Translations under genes and position numbers: made by a program | Source: Eleftheria terrae | GTDB lineage: Bacteria; Pseudomonadota; Gammaproteobacteria; Burkholderiales; Burkholderiaceae_C | Assembly (NCBI RefSeq): GCF_030419005.1 | Contig: NZ_CP106951.1 | Coordinates: 3,472,001 to 3,536,000, forward strand | Length of the DNA: 64,000 nt | Direction: 5' to 3' | Notes under the pieces: generated by a model | Seen by the model: the letters and a program-made list of their open reading frames with translations, nothing else | Told to the model about the DNA's origin: nothing | Databases searched by the model: none | Part shown: positions 46,193 through 55,698 of the stretch, piece by piece | Layout of the letters: the number at the start of each line of letters is the position of its first letter | Numbering within the stretch: position 1 is the stretch's first letter

Positions 46193-47611
46193 ATGAGCAC
46201 CTCGTTGTCCCCTCACCAGCCGTTGGTGTCTTCCCGGCCCGTCCCTGACGTGATGCTGGCCACCCTGCAGGCCCGCTTCGGCGAACGCCTGTCGACCGCG
46301 CTGGCAGTGCGCGAGCAGCATGGCCGCGACGAGTCGCCTTTCGATGTGCCGCCGCCGCAGGCGGTGCTGTTTGCCCGCTCCACCGAGGAGGTGGCGTTCG
46401 CGGTGCGGCTGGCCAACGAGCACCGGGTGCCGGTCATTCCCTATGGTGTCGGCTCTTCCCTCGAAGGGCACCTGTTGGCCGTGCACGGTGGCCTGTGCAT
46501 CGACCTCGGGCAGATGGACCAGGTGCTTGCGGTCCAGCCGGAGGACCTGACTGCCACCGTGCAGGCCGGAGTGACGCGCAGCCGCCTCAATGAAGAGATC
46601 CGCCACACCGGCCTGTTCTTTCCGATCGATCCGGGGGCCGATGCCTCCGTCGGCGGCATGAGCGCCACCCGTGCCAGTGGCACCAACGCCGTGCGCTACG
46701 GCACCATGCGAGAGAACGTGCTGGGCCTTACCGTGGTGACGGCCAGCGGCGAGGTGGTGCGCACCGGCACCCGGGCCCGCAAGTCCAGCGCCGGCTACGA
46801 CCTCACCCGGCTGTTCGTGGGCAGCGAGGGCACCCTTGGCGTGATGACCGAAATCACCGTGCGGCTTTATCCCCAGCCGGAGGCGATTTCAGCCGCCATC
46901 TGCAGCTTCCCCCGTCTCGATGCGGCGGTCAATACGACGATTGCGGTGATCCAGAGTGGCGTGCCGATTGCACGCTGCGAACTGCTGGACGTGAACACGG
47001 TGCGAGCGGTGAACCGCCATGACAAGCTCCAGCTGCGTGAGGGCCCGATGCTGCTGATGGAGTTCCACGGCTCGCCGAGCTCGGTGGCCGAGCAGGCCCA
47101 GACGGTGCAGCAGATTGCCAGCGAGCTGGGCGGCGAGGACTTCGAGTGGGCCACCACGCCGGAGCAGCGCAGCCGCCTTTGGACAGCGCGCCACCATGCC
47201 TACTTCGCGGCCTTGCAGCTGCGGCCCGGCTGCCGTGCGGTGACCACCGATACCTGCGTGCCCATCTCGCGCCTGGCCGAGTGCCTGCTCGACACGGTGG
47301 CCGAGGCGGACGCCGCCGGGCTGCCGTATTTCCTGCTCGGCCATGTCGGCGACGGCAACTTCCATGTCGGCTACCTGATCGACCCGGCCAGTGCCGAGGA
47401 ACGGGAGCTGGCCGAGCGATTGAACCGCCAGCTGGTCTCGCGGGCGATCCGCCTCGAAGGCACCTGCACAGGCGAGCACGGCATCGGGCTGCACAAGATG
47501 GACTTCCTGCAGGACGAGGCAGGGCCGGGCGCAGTCGCCTTGATGCGTTCGATCAAGCAGGCGCTCGATCCGAACAACATCATGAATCCAGGGAAGATCT
47601 TCGTCCTCTGA
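46193..47611 (+). CDS. FAD-linked oxidase (D-lactate dehydrogenase/GlcD-like)
   Basis: A 472-residue flavoprotein of the VAO/GlcD group. The FAD-binding PCMH domain has VPVIPYGVGSSLEGHLL, PGADASVGGMSATRASGTNAVRYGTM and LFVGSEGTLGVMTEI. The C-terminal cap ends with LLGHVGDGNFHVGYL and GTCTGEHGIGLHK, the metal/substrate histidines of D-2-hydroxyacid dehydrogenases. Glycolate oxidase GlcE/GlcF partners are absent, so a stand-alone D-lactate or D-2-hydroxyglutarate dehydrogenase is more likely. Confidence 0.87.
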   Translation: MSTSLSPHQPLVSSRPVPDVMLATLQARFGERLSTALAVREQHGRDESPFDVPPPQAVLFARSTEEVAFAVRLANEHRVPVIPYGVGSSLEGHLLAVHGGLCIDLGQMDQVLAVQPEDLTATVQAGVTRSRLNEEIRHTGLFFPIDPGADASVGGMSATRASGTNAVRYGTMRENVLGLTVVTASGEVVRTGTRARKSSAGYDLTRLFVGSEGTLGVMTEITVRLYPQPEAISAAICSFPRLDAAVNTTIAVIQSGVPIARCELLDVNTVRAVNRHDKLQLREGPMLLMEFHGSPSSVAEQAQTVQQIASELGGEDFEWATTPEQRSRLWTARHHAYFAALQLRPGCRAVTTDTCVPISRLAECLLDTVAEADAAGLPYFLLGHVGDGNFHVGYLIDPASAEERELAERLNRQLVSRAIRLEGTCTGEHGIGLHKMDFLQDEAGPGAVALMRSIKQALDPNNIMNPGKIFVL

Positions 47612-47719
47612 AGCACGACCAGCCGATGGCAGGTGCATGAGAAGCAGGAAAGCCGGCGCCTGCGGGCGGCCGGCTTTCTCGCGGGGCTCGGCATGCACCC
47701 ATGCCCGGTGTACGCCAGC

Positions 47720-49264
47720 TCAGCTCTTGGGCGCGGCCACCGTCCACTGTCGCTGCACCTGGCCTCGGCCGTCGACGCTTTCCAGGTGGACGTCGAAGCC
47801 CCACAGCCGGGCCACATGCTTCAGCACTTCCTGCGCATCGTCGTTCAGCGGTCGGTTGTTGTGCTGGGTGTGGCGCAGGGTCAGCGAGCGGTCGCCGCGC
47901 AGGTTGACGCTCCAGACCTGGATGTTGGGCTCGCGGTGGTTCAGGTCGTACTGGCGCGACAGGCTCTCGCGCAACTCACGGTAGCCGCTGTCGTCATGGA
48001 TGGCGGCAACCTCGAGCTCCGGCTCGCTCTCGTCGTCCCGGATCGAGAACAAGCGGAAGTCGCGCATCATCTTGGGCGAGAGGAACTGGCCGACGAAGCT
48101 CTCATCCTTGAAGTTGCGCATGGCGTAGTCGAGTGTCGTCAGCCAGTCGCTGCCGGCAATGTCGGGGAACCAGCGGCGGTCTTCGTCGGTCGGTGCCTCG
48201 CAGATGCGCTTGAGGTCGGTGTACATGGCGAACCCAAGCGCATACGGGTTGAGGCCACTGTAGGCGCGGTGGCCCACCGGCGGCTGGTAGATCACATTGG
48301 TGTGTGACTTCAGGCACTCGAGCATGAAGCCATCGGCCAGCTGGCCGCGGTCGTACATCGTGTTGAGCAGCGTGTAATGCCAGAAGGTGGCCCAGCCTTC
48401 GTTCATCACCTGCGTCTGGCGCTGCGGGTAGAAGTACTGCGCCACCTTGCGCACGATGCGGACGATCTCACGTTGCCAGGGCTCCAGCAGGGGCGCGTTC
48501 TTCTCGATGAAATAGAGCAGGTTCTCTTGCGGCTCCGCCGGGAAGCGCTTGGCCGCTTCCTCTTCCTCGGCACTGCGGTCGGCGCGACGGGGCAGGGTGC
48601 GCCAGAGGTCGTTGACCTGCTGCTGCAGATAGGCTTCGCGTTCGGTTCGACGCACCTGTTCCTGTGCGAGCGAGAGCTTCTGCGGACGGCGGTAGCGGTC
48701 CACACCGTGGTTCATCAGTGCGTGGCAGGAGTCGAGCAGATCTTCGACCGCTTCGACACCATGGCGCTCCTCGCATTCGGCGATGTAGTTCTTTGCATAG
48801 ACCAGGTAGTCGATGATCGACGACGCATCGGTCCACATGCGGAAGAGGTAGTTGCCCTTGAAGAAGCTGTTGTGGCCGTAGGCCGCATGTGCGATCACCA
48901 GGGCCTGCATCGCCATCGTGTTCTCTTCCATCAGGTAAGAGATACAGGGGTCCGAATTGATGACGATCTCGTAGGCCAGTCCCATGAAGCCGCGGCGGTA
49001 GTTCTTCTCGGTGGCGATGAACTGCTTGCCATAGGACCAGTGGCGATAGATCACCGGCATGCCGACGGAAGCATAGGCATCCATCATCTGCTCGGCCGTG
49101 ATGATCTCCAGTTGATTGGCGTAGGTGTCGAGCCGGTAGCCTTCGGCGGTGCGGGCGATCGCGTCGTGGTAGGTTTCGATCAGGTCGAAGGTCCAGTCCG
49201 ACGGGCTGGGCAGCGGTTCGTGGGCGCGCGGGCTCTTCGGCGTGAGCAGGGTGTCGGTGATCAT
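47720..49264 (-). CDS. SpoVR/YcgB family protein
   Basis: A 514-residue protein of the SpoVR family (E. coli YcgB, Bacillus SpoVR). Conserved motifs include GMPVIYRHWSYGKQF, NSDPCISYLMEENTMAMQALVIAHAAYGHNSFFKGNYLF and QVMNEGWATFWHY, with several metal-binding-looking His/Glu residues. It is the third gene of the prkA-yeaH-spoVR operon, its start overlapping the yeaH stop (ATGA). This operon is a stationary-phase/stress module in many proteobacteria; the biochemical activity is unsettled. Confidence 0.94.
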   Translation of the reverse strand: MITDTLLTPKSPRAHEPLPSPSDWTFDLIETYHDAIARTAEGYRLDTYANQLEIITAEQMMDAYASVGMPVIYRHWSYGKQFIATEKNYRRGFMGLAYEIVINSDPCISYLMEENTMAMQALVIAHAAYGHNSFFKGNYLFRMWTDASSIIDYLVYAKNYIAECEERHGVEAVEDLLDSCHALMNHGVDRYRRPQKLSLAQEQVRRTEREAYLQQQVNDLWRTLPRRADRSAEEEEAAKRFPAEPQENLLYFIEKNAPLLEPWQREIVRIVRKVAQYFYPQRQTQVMNEGWATFWHYTLLNTMYDRGQLADGFMLECLKSHTNVIYQPPVGHRAYSGLNPYALGFAMYTDLKRICEAPTDEDRRWFPDIAGSDWLTTLDYAMRNFKDESFVGQFLSPKMMRDFRLFSIRDDESEPELEVAAIHDDSGYRELRESLSRQYDLNHREPNIQVWSVNLRGDRSLTLRHTQHNNRPLNDDAQEVLKHVARLWGFDVHLESVDGRGQVQRQWTVAAPKS

Positions 49265-50550
49265 GTCGGCGCTCCCTCCTTCTTGAACAGGTCCCGGAAC
49301 ACGGGGTAGATGTCAGCGGCATCCGAGACCTTGCGCATCGCAAAGTTCTTGTGGCCATCGAGCAGCTGGGTGTACTCCTCCCAGAGGTTTTGCTCGGCCT
49401 CGGCCACCTGCACATAGGCGTAGTAGCGGCACAGCGGCAGGATCTGGTCGGCCAGCAATTCGCGGCAGCGGCCGCTGTCGTGGTGCCAGTTGTCGCCGTC
49501 ACTGGCCTGAGCGCCGTAGATGTTCCACTCGCCGCTGGGGTAGCGCGACTTGATGATGTCCTGCATCAGCGTCAGGGCGCTCGACACCACGGTGCCGCCG
49601 GTCTCGGTGGCGTGGAAGAACTCGTCCTCGCTGACCTCCGCCGCCTGGGTATGGTGGCGGATGAAGACCAGCTCGATCTTCTCGTAGTGCTTGGTCAGGA
49701 ACAGGTACAGCAGCATGAAGAAGCGCTTGGACATGTCCTTGCGCGCCTCATCCATCGAGCCGGAGACGTCCATCAGGCAGAACATCACCGCCTTCGCGCT
49801 GGGCACCGGCACGCGCACCCGGTTGCGGTAGCGCAGGTCGATGGGGTCGAGATAGGGGATGCGCCGCAGCCGCGCGCGCAATTCCTCGATGGCGGCTTCC
49901 GTCTCGCGGATCTCTCGGGCCACCAGCAGGTCGGTGGGGTGGGGATGCCGCTGCAGGTGCTCCAGGTGTTGCTCGAGCTGACGCAACTCCCGACGTGAAT
50001 CGCCGCCGAGCGCGATGCGCCGGGCCAGCGCACCTCGCATCGAGCGCACGACATGCAGGTTGTTCGGGGTGCCATCGCTGGTGAAGCCTGCGCGGTGGCT
50101 TTTCCATTCCGGCACTTCAGCCAGTTGGGTGCGGATCAGGTGGGGCAGGGCCAGGTCTTCGAAGAAGACCTGCATGAACTCTTCCTTGCTGAGGTGGAAG
50201 ACGAAATCGTCGTCGCCCTCGCCGCTGTCGCTCGCATTGGAGCCGCCGCCCTGGCCGCCGCCGCCTTGCGGCCGCTCGATGCGGTCGCCTTTGACGTATT
50301 CCTTGTTGCCGGGGTGCACGTATTCGCGCTTGCCGCCCTGGCCGTGGCTGAACACAGGTTCGGAGACGTCGCGCCGCGGCAGCGTGATGTCCTCGCCTTG
50401 CTCCAGGTTGCGGATGCCGCGACCGCTGACCGCACGGCGCACCGCATCGCGGATCTGCTCGCGGTAGCGGCGCAAGAAGCGCTCACGGTTGCCGATGGAC
50501 TTGTTCTTGCCCGACAGCCGCCGATCGATGATCTGTTGGAGCATGGGCAT
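49261..50550 (-). CDS. YeaH/YhbH family protein (DUF444, vWA-like)
   Basis: A 429-residue DUF444 protein. The N-terminal basic region begins MPMLQQIIDRRLSGKNKSIGNRERFLRRYREQI; a Gly/Gln-rich linker (about 100-112) precedes a von Willebrand A-type domain carrying a MIDAS-like DVSGSMDEA motif. It is flanked by prkA upstream and spoVR downstream with a 4-base overlap to the latter. The ATG used is the one that gives the usual family start; upstream codons are Pro/Ala-rich noise. Probably an adaptor or substrate of the PrkA kinase. Confidence 0.93.
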   Translation of the reverse strand: MPMLQQIIDRRLSGKNKSIGNRERFLRRYREQIRDAVRRAVSGRGIRNLEQGEDITLPRRDVSEPVFSHGQGGKREYVHPGNKEYVKGDRIERPQGGGGQGGGSNASDSGEGDDDFVFHLSKEEFMQVFFEDLALPHLIRTQLAEVPEWKSHRAGFTSDGTPNNLHVVRSMRGALARRIALGGDSRRELRQLEQHLEHLQRHPHPTDLLVAREIRETEAAIEELRARLRRIPYLDPIDLRYRNRVRVPVPSAKAVMFCLMDVSGSMDEARKDMSKRFFMLLYLFLTKHYEKIELVFIRHHTQAAEVSEDEFFHATETGGTVVSSALTLMQDIIKSRYPSGEWNIYGAQASDGDNWHHDSGRCRELLADQILPLCRYYAYVQVAEAEQNLWEEYTQLLDGHKNFAMRKVSDAADIYPVFRDLFKKEGAPT

Positions 50551-50729
50551 GGTGTGCCTTCCGGGGTGGTGCTGTTTGGACCTACAAGAGCGGGCCGGAG
50601 TTCGCGGCGGGCGGGACGCGGGAGCCGCAGCGGCAGCGGGGGGAACCACACCGGGTCCGCATGCCGTTGCGTCCTTCTAGCGCCCTGGAGCTGTGCCCGC
50701 CTGGAACTGCCGGTCCACTTGCAGCTCGC

Positions 50730-52652
50730 TCAGGAACTCTTGCGCACCCGCAGGTACCACTCGCACAACAGCCGCACCTGCTTGGGCGTGTAGCCCTTCT
50801 GCACCATGCGGTTGACGAAGTCCTCGTGCTTCTTCTGCTCGTCGGCGCTGCTCTTGGCGTTGAAGCTGATGACCGGAAGCAGCTCCTCGGTGTTCGAGAA
50901 CATCTTCTTCTCGATCACCGTGCGCAGCTTCTCGTAGCTGGTCCACAGCGGGTTCTTGCCGGCGTTGTTGGCGCGCGCGCGGAGCACGAAGTTGACGATC
51001 TCGTTGCGGAAGTCCTTGGGGTTGCTGATGCCGGCCGGCTTCTCGATCTTCTCGAGCTCCGCGTTCAGCGAGGCCCGGTCGAAGATCTCGCCGGTGTCGG
51101 GATCGCGGTACTCCTGGTCCTGGATCCAGTAGTCGGCATAGGTGACGTAGCGATCGAAGATGTTCTGACCGTACTCGGAGTAGCTTTCCAGGTAGGCGGT
51201 CTGGATCTCCTTGCCGATGAATTCGGCATAGCGCGGTGCCAGCAGCTCCTTGATGTAGGAGGTGTACTTCTGCTCGGTTTCCGGCGGGAACTGCTCGCGC
51301 TCGATCTGCTGTTCGAGCACGTACATCAGGTGCACCGGGTTGGCGGCGACCTCGGTCGAGTCGAAGTTGAAGACCTTGGACAGGATCTTGAAGGCGAAGC
51401 GGGTCGAGATGCCGCTCATGCCTTCATCGACGCCCGCGTAGTCGCGGTACTCCTGGATCGACTTGGCCTTGGGGTCGGTGTCCTTCAGGTTGTCGCCGTC
51501 GTAGACCTGGGCCTTGCTGAAGATGCTGGAGTTCTCGGGCTCCTTGAGCCGGGTCAGCACCGAGAACTGGGCCATCATCTTCAGCGTGCCAGGCGCGCAC
51601 GGTGCCTGGGCCAGCGAGGAGTTGCGCACCAGCTTCTCGTAGATCTTGATCTCTTCGCTCACCCGCAGGCAGTAGGGCACCTTGACGATGTAGATGCGGT
51701 CGAGGAAGGCCTCGTTGTTCTTGTTGTTGCGGAAGGCCTTCCATTCGCTCTCGTTCGAGTGCGCGAGGATCACGCCGTCGAAGGGAATGGCGCCGAAGCC
51801 TTCGGTGCCCTTGTAGTTGCCTTCCTGGGTGGCGGTGAGCAGCGGGTGCAGCACCTTGATCGGTGCCTTGAACATCTCGACGAACTCGAGCAGACCCTGG
51901 TTGGCCAGGCAGAGGCCACCGGAGTAGCTGTAGGCGTCGGGATCGTCCTGGGCATAGGTTTCCAGCCGGCGGATGTCAACCTTGCCGACCAGCGAGGAAA
52001 TGTCCTGGTTGTTCTCATCGCCCGGCTCGGTCTTGGCGATGCCGGTCTGACGCAGGATGGAGGGGTAGCGCTTGACGACCTTGAATTGCCGGATGTCGCC
52101 ACCGAACTCTTCCAGCCGCTTGACGGCCCACGGCGACAGGATGCGCTGCAGGTAACGCCGGGGAATGCCGTATTCCTTTTCGAGAATGCCGCCGTCTTCA
52201 TCCGGATCGAACAAACCCAGCGGTGATTCGTTCACCGGCGAGCCCTTGATCGCATAAAACGGCACGTGCTCCATCAATTGCTTCAGGCGTTCGGCAATCG
52301 AGCTCTTGCCGCCGCCGACCGGGCCGAGCAAATACAGGATCTGCTTCTTTTCCTCCAGGCCCTGGGCTGCGTGCCGGAAATAGGACACCACCTGTTCGAT
52401 GGAATCCTCCATGCCGTAAAACTCGCGGAAGGCCGGATAGATCTTGATGACCTTGTTCGCGAAGATGCGAGACAGCCGCGGGTCATTGCGGGTGTCGACC
52501 ACCTCCGGCTCGCCGATGGCCTTGAGCATGCGCTCGGCCGCAGTGGCATAGGCCAGGGGATCGCGCTTGCAGATGTCGAGGTACTCCTGCAGGGAGAGCT
52601 CCTCTTCCCGGGTGCGCTCGTATCGAGCGGCGAAGTTGCTGATGACGTCCAT
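50730..52652 (-). CDS. PrkA family serine protein kinase (YeaG-like)
   Basis: A 640-residue AAA+-type kinase. The PrkA AAA domain has Walker A LLGPVGGGKSSIAERL (110-117) and KGSPVNESPLGLFDP; the C-terminal PrkA domain is kinase-like with EFIGKEIQTAYLESYSEYGQNIFDRYV. AGGAGG precedes the ATG. It is the first gene of the operon with yeaH and spoVR (gap to yeaH 179 bp). In enterobacteria the homologue responds to nutrient stress. Length is as in E. coli YeaG (644 aa). Confidence 0.95.
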   Translation of the reverse strand: MDVISNFAARYERTREEELSLQEYLDICKRDPLAYATAAERMLKAIGEPEVVDTRNDPRLSRIFANKVIKIYPAFREFYGMEDSIEQVVSYFRHAAQGLEEKKQILYLLGPVGGGKSSIAERLKQLMEHVPFYAIKGSPVNESPLGLFDPDEDGGILEKEYGIPRRYLQRILSPWAVKRLEEFGGDIRQFKVVKRYPSILRQTGIAKTEPGDENNQDISSLVGKVDIRRLETYAQDDPDAYSYSGGLCLANQGLLEFVEMFKAPIKVLHPLLTATQEGNYKGTEGFGAIPFDGVILAHSNESEWKAFRNNKNNEAFLDRIYIVKVPYCLRVSEEIKIYEKLVRNSSLAQAPCAPGTLKMMAQFSVLTRLKEPENSSIFSKAQVYDGDNLKDTDPKAKSIQEYRDYAGVDEGMSGISTRFAFKILSKVFNFDSTEVAANPVHLMYVLEQQIEREQFPPETEQKYTSYIKELLAPRYAEFIGKEIQTAYLESYSEYGQNIFDRYVTYADYWIQDQEYRDPDTGEIFDRASLNAELEKIEKPAGISNPKDFRNEIVNFVLRARANNAGKNPLWTSYEKLRTVIEKKMFSNTEELLPVISFNAKSSADEQKKHEDFVNRMVQKGYTPKQVRLLCEWYLRVRKSS

Positions 52653-53392
52653 CGCAGACCTCCTAATCCCTTTCCGACTCCGCGTTCAACCCATCTTCGG
52701 GCTTCGCGCATTGCCATGGTTTCAGCATGGGCGAAAAACTACTATGCGCATGCCTTGTACAAAAGGCGAAACACCAATCTGTTCCCCGACTCTACTGTGC
52801 AAGGAGCGTGCCCTCGCCTGGCATCGTTGTCACACGTTGCGAATACAGCGTGTGCCTGACCGAAGGAGAGCACAGGCTCGGCGAAAGTTCCACGGGGTAT
52901 TTGCGGTCAACGGCATCCGTCTGTGACATCGTGCGCGCGCTTTCCCCCATGCGCGGGGGACGGCTTCATCAAATCAAGGAGGCTTTTGCGCAGCTCGGCC
53001 ATGGCTGTTGCGAAGCGGTGCGCGGCTTCGCGAGGCAGGGCTGCGCGGGCCAGCGCGGGTCGGCGTCGACCGAGGGAAGCTGGTGGCATCGGTCGTGGCA
53101 GCGGCTTCAGGATGCAGCGGCTGTCGCAGGGCAGCCACACCGCCCGCAGCCACCGGGACCGGGCGCTTGCGGCTCACCTACCCTCGACGGTGCCAGTGCA
53201 GGCGGCTGACGCTGAGTGCGCCATGGCGTCGGGCAGCTGCAAGCAACGGCAGGCTTGAGGGGGGCTTGGACCAGCGTGACGGCGGTGGCCAGCGAATCGC
53301 GGCCACCAGCCTGTCCGGCAGCGCAAGACGGGGGCTTGGGAGACCGACTGCCGGTACTCGGCAGCTTTCCCGGGCAGTCGTCGGGGCGGCCG
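52653..53392. other. Long intergenic region between prkA and parB
   Basis: About 740 bp. The first 270 bp next to prkA is lower in GC and likely holds its promoter. The rest (52925-53390) is GC-rich; several short open frames exist on both strands but none has a recognisable domain, a clear ribosome-binding site or consistent coding composition, and I call none of them. Confidence 0.5.
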
Positions 53393-54298
53393 CTACTTGG
53401 TGGACAGGCCCAGCTTGTCCAGCAGGCCGTTGAGTTCCTCCAGCGAGCCGAAGCCGATCACGACCTCACCCTGCTCACCCCGTTTGGTGCGTTTCTTGAC
53501 GCGGATCTCGACCGGCGCGGTCAGCCGGTCGGACAGCTCTTCCTCGATGCGTGAGATGTCGCGCGACTTGTCCTGCTTGACCCGCAGCAGTGGCGACTGG
53601 CGCGCATGAGTGGCCTTGTTCGCCAGCTTTTCAGCCTCGCGCACGCTCAGCTTGCGCGAGACGATCTCGTTGGCGCTGAGGATCTGCTGTGCGCCTTCCA
53701 GCGGCAGCAAGGCCCGGGCATGGCCCATGTCGAGGTCGCCGGCCATCAGCATCTGCTGTACCGGCTCGGCCAGGTTGAGCAGGCGCAGCAGGTTGGACGC
53801 GGCACTGCGCGAGCGTCCGACTGCCTGGGCGGCCTGTTCGTGGGTGAGGCCGAATTCGCTCACCAGCCGCTGCAGGCCTTGCGCCTCCTCGAGCGGGTTG
53901 AGGTCTTCCCGCTGGATGTTCTCGATCAGCGCCATCGCGGCGGCGGCTTCGTCCGGCACTTCCTTCACGAGCACCGGCACTTCGGCAAGCCCCGCCAGCT
54001 TGGCAGCGCGCGAACGCCGCTCGCCGGCGATGATCTCGTACTGCTGCTCGCCCAGCGGACGCACCAGGATGGGCTGCATGATGCCCTGCGCCTTGATGCT
54101 TTCGGCCAGCTCATAGAGCGAGCCCTCGTCCATCCGGGTGCGCGGCTGGTACTTGCCGGGGCGCAGTTGCTCGAGCTTCAGCGTGGACGGCCTGCCTTCG
54201 CGGGCGGTGTCTGGCGAACCGGGGCCGGTGTCGCTCACTTTGGGGCCCAGCAGGGCTTCGAGGCCGAGGCCGAGGCCTTTCGGTTTTTTCGTGACCAT
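53393..54298 (-). CDS. parB: Chromosome partitioning protein ParB
   Basis: CTP-dependent DNA clamp loading at parS sites. The 301-residue protein starts KKPKGLGLGLEALLGPK (ParA-interaction end), with the ParB/Srx CTPase motifs LRPGKYQPRTRMDEGSLYELAESI and GERRSRAAKLAG (92-103; the usual Trp is Ser here), the HTH LTHEQAAQAVGRSRSAASNLLRLL, and a C-terminal dimerisation domain. Three parS sites lie 3.6-4.8 kb upstream. Three unrelated genes separate it from parA. Confidence 0.95.
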   Translation of the reverse strand: MVTKKPKGLGLGLEALLGPKVSDTGPGSPDTAREGRPSTLKLEQLRPGKYQPRTRMDEGSLYELAESIKAQGIMQPILVRPLGEQQYEIIAGERRSRAAKLAGLAEVPVLVKEVPDEAAAAMALIENIQREDLNPLEEAQGLQRLVSEFGLTHEQAAQAVGRSRSAASNLLRLLNLAEPVQQMLMAGDLDMGHARALLPLEGAQQILSANEIVSRKLSVREAEKLANKATHARQSPLLRVKQDKSRDISRIEEELSDRLTAPVEIRVKKRTKRGEQGEVVIGFGSLEELNGLLDKLGLSTK

Positions 54299-54326
54299 GG
54301 ATTTCGTCCGATGAGCAGGAGCGGGT

Positions 54327-54863
54327 TCAGGTGCGCGCCAGCGCTTCCAGCAGCGCGCGGCCCTGTGGCCAGTCGCCCAGGCCGGATTGGCTGTTGATGT
54401 GGCCGTACGGGCCCAGGGTGACCACCTCGGCGCCCCAGTCGGAGGCCATCGCGGCAGCGCGCTCGGGGCTGCAATAGGGGTCGTCGCTGCTGACGACGGC
54501 GGTCGCCGGGAAGGGTAGGCGCTGGCGGGGAATGGGGCGCCACGAATAGAGCTGCGGTGGCATGTCGGCCTGCTCGGTGTCGGGCGGCGCGACCAGCAGC
54601 GCTCCCCTGACACGGTCGGTGTGACGGGAGTGCGCGGCCCAGGCAGCCACCAGCTGGCAGCCCAGGCTGTGGGCCACCAGCAGGGCCGGCCGCGGGTCGG
54701 CCAGCAGCGTGTCTTCCAGGCGCGCCATCCAGTCGCCACGGCGCGGCCAGTCCCAATCGTCCTGCTCCACGCGCTGGTCGCCGTGCAGGCGCTCCCAGCG
54801 GCTTTGCCAATGGTCGGGACCGGAGTTCTGCCATCCAGGCAGCACAAGGATGCGGTGGGTCAT
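54327..54863 (-). CDS. RBBP9/YdeN family alpha/beta hydrolase
   Basis: A 178-residue small serine hydrolase. It begins HRILVLPGWQNSGPDHWQSRWE, the oxyanion-side motif of the RBBP9/YdeN family; the nucleophile elbow is VAHSLGCQL, and Asp/His of the triad are in SSDDPYCSPE and GPYGHINSQSGLGDWP. Start overlaps the stop of the upstream acetyltransferase by four bases. Substrate unknown. Confidence 0.87.
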   Translation of the reverse strand: MTHRILVLPGWQNSGPDHWQSRWERLHGDQRVEQDDWDWPRRGDWMARLEDTLLADPRPALLVAHSLGCQLVAAWAAHSRHTDRVRGALLVAPPDTEQADMPPQLYSWRPIPRQRLPFPATAVVSSDDPYCSPERAAAMASDWGAEVVTLGPYGHINSQSGLGDWPQGRALLEALART

Positions 54864-55663
54864 GCTGAAAGAGGAGGGCGGCTGTCGGGCAGGGCCGAAG
54901 CGCCGCGATAGTGATAGGCGTAGCCGTCGCGGAAGCCGATGCGATGGTACACGGTGCGTGCCGGCAGGTTGTCGGCATCGACCTGCAGGTAGGCGGTGCG
55001 GGCGCCTTCCGCGCAGGCGCGGCGCAGCAGCTCCAGGCAGAGCCGGGTGGCCCACCCCTGACCACGCGCCTGTGGCGCGGTGATGACGTCGTAGAGGCCC
55101 ACCAACGGCCCTTCCACCGCGTACTGGCCGCAGGCCTGCACCTGGCCGTCGCCATCGCGCAGCACGAAAGCGCGGTAGGGCACCGGGGAGTGGGCCAGTC
55201 GCTGCGCCTGTGCGGGGACCTGGGCGGCCGGCGAGCCACGCAGCTGGCCCAGCACCTCGGCGCAGGTGACGGCATCCACGGCGTCCAGCGGCAGGGCCGC
55301 TGCGGCGGGCAGCGTGTGCAGCAGGTCTTGCAGGACCATCACCCGGGTGTCGTCGAAGGCGGGCAGGCCCAGGTCGGCCAGCCCCGCATCCAGGCCGGCT
55401 GGTTCTGCAAAGGGCGTGATGCGCACCATCAGGGGCAGGCCGGCCGCTTCGAGCACCGGGGCGCAAAGCGCCAGCTTCTCGGGCAGCGGCAGGCGGCCTG
55501 GCGCGATGGGATTGATGCTGCGGGAGCGCTTGGCCTTGCCGGGCGAGTAACGCACCAGCCAGCCGTCGATCAGGCGCTGCTGCGGCGGCGCCGAAGCATT
55601 CAGGCCAGCCTCCTCGATGCGGGCCAGCAAGCGGTCGGGGAGGCTTGGATGCGATGCGGTCAT
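54860..55663 (-). CDS. GNAT family N-acetyltransferase
   Basis: A 267-residue protein with a C-terminal GNAT domain: acetyl-CoA loop ITAPQARGQGWATRLCLELLRRA (Q/RxxGxG/A) followed by VDADNLPARTVYHRIGFRDGYAYHYR. The N-terminal half is an unusual domain (RLIDGWLVRYSPGKAKRSRSINPI) typical of the GNAT-fused group seen in proteobacteria. It overlaps the downstream hydrolase start. Acceptor substrate unknown. Confidence 0.87.
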   Translation of the reverse strand: MTASHPSLPDRLLARIEEAGLNASAPPQQRLIDGWLVRYSPGKAKRSRSINPIAPGRLPLPEKLALCAPVLEAAGLPLMVRITPFAEPAGLDAGLADLGLPAFDDTRVMVLQDLLHTLPAAAALPLDAVDAVTCAEVLGQLRGSPAAQVPAQAQRLAHSPVPYRAFVLRDGDGQVQACGQYAVEGPLVGLYDVITAPQARGQGWATRLCLELLRRACAEGARTAYLQVDADNLPARTVYHRIGFRDGYAYHYRGASALPDSRPPLSA

Positions 55664-55698
55664 GGGGGCGGGGGATGGCGAGGAGGGGGCGCCGCGTC

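Noticed and set aside
52653..52760. Sigma-54 promoter upstream of prkA (expected from enterobacterial prkA)
   Set aside because: A TGG...GC pair exists on the minus strand but with 11 rather than 10 bases between GG and GC and poor flanks.
52907..53258. Short open frames on both strands upstream of prkA
   Set aside because: No domain, no ribosome-binding site, overlapping in several frames; composition typical of non-coding GC-rich DNA.
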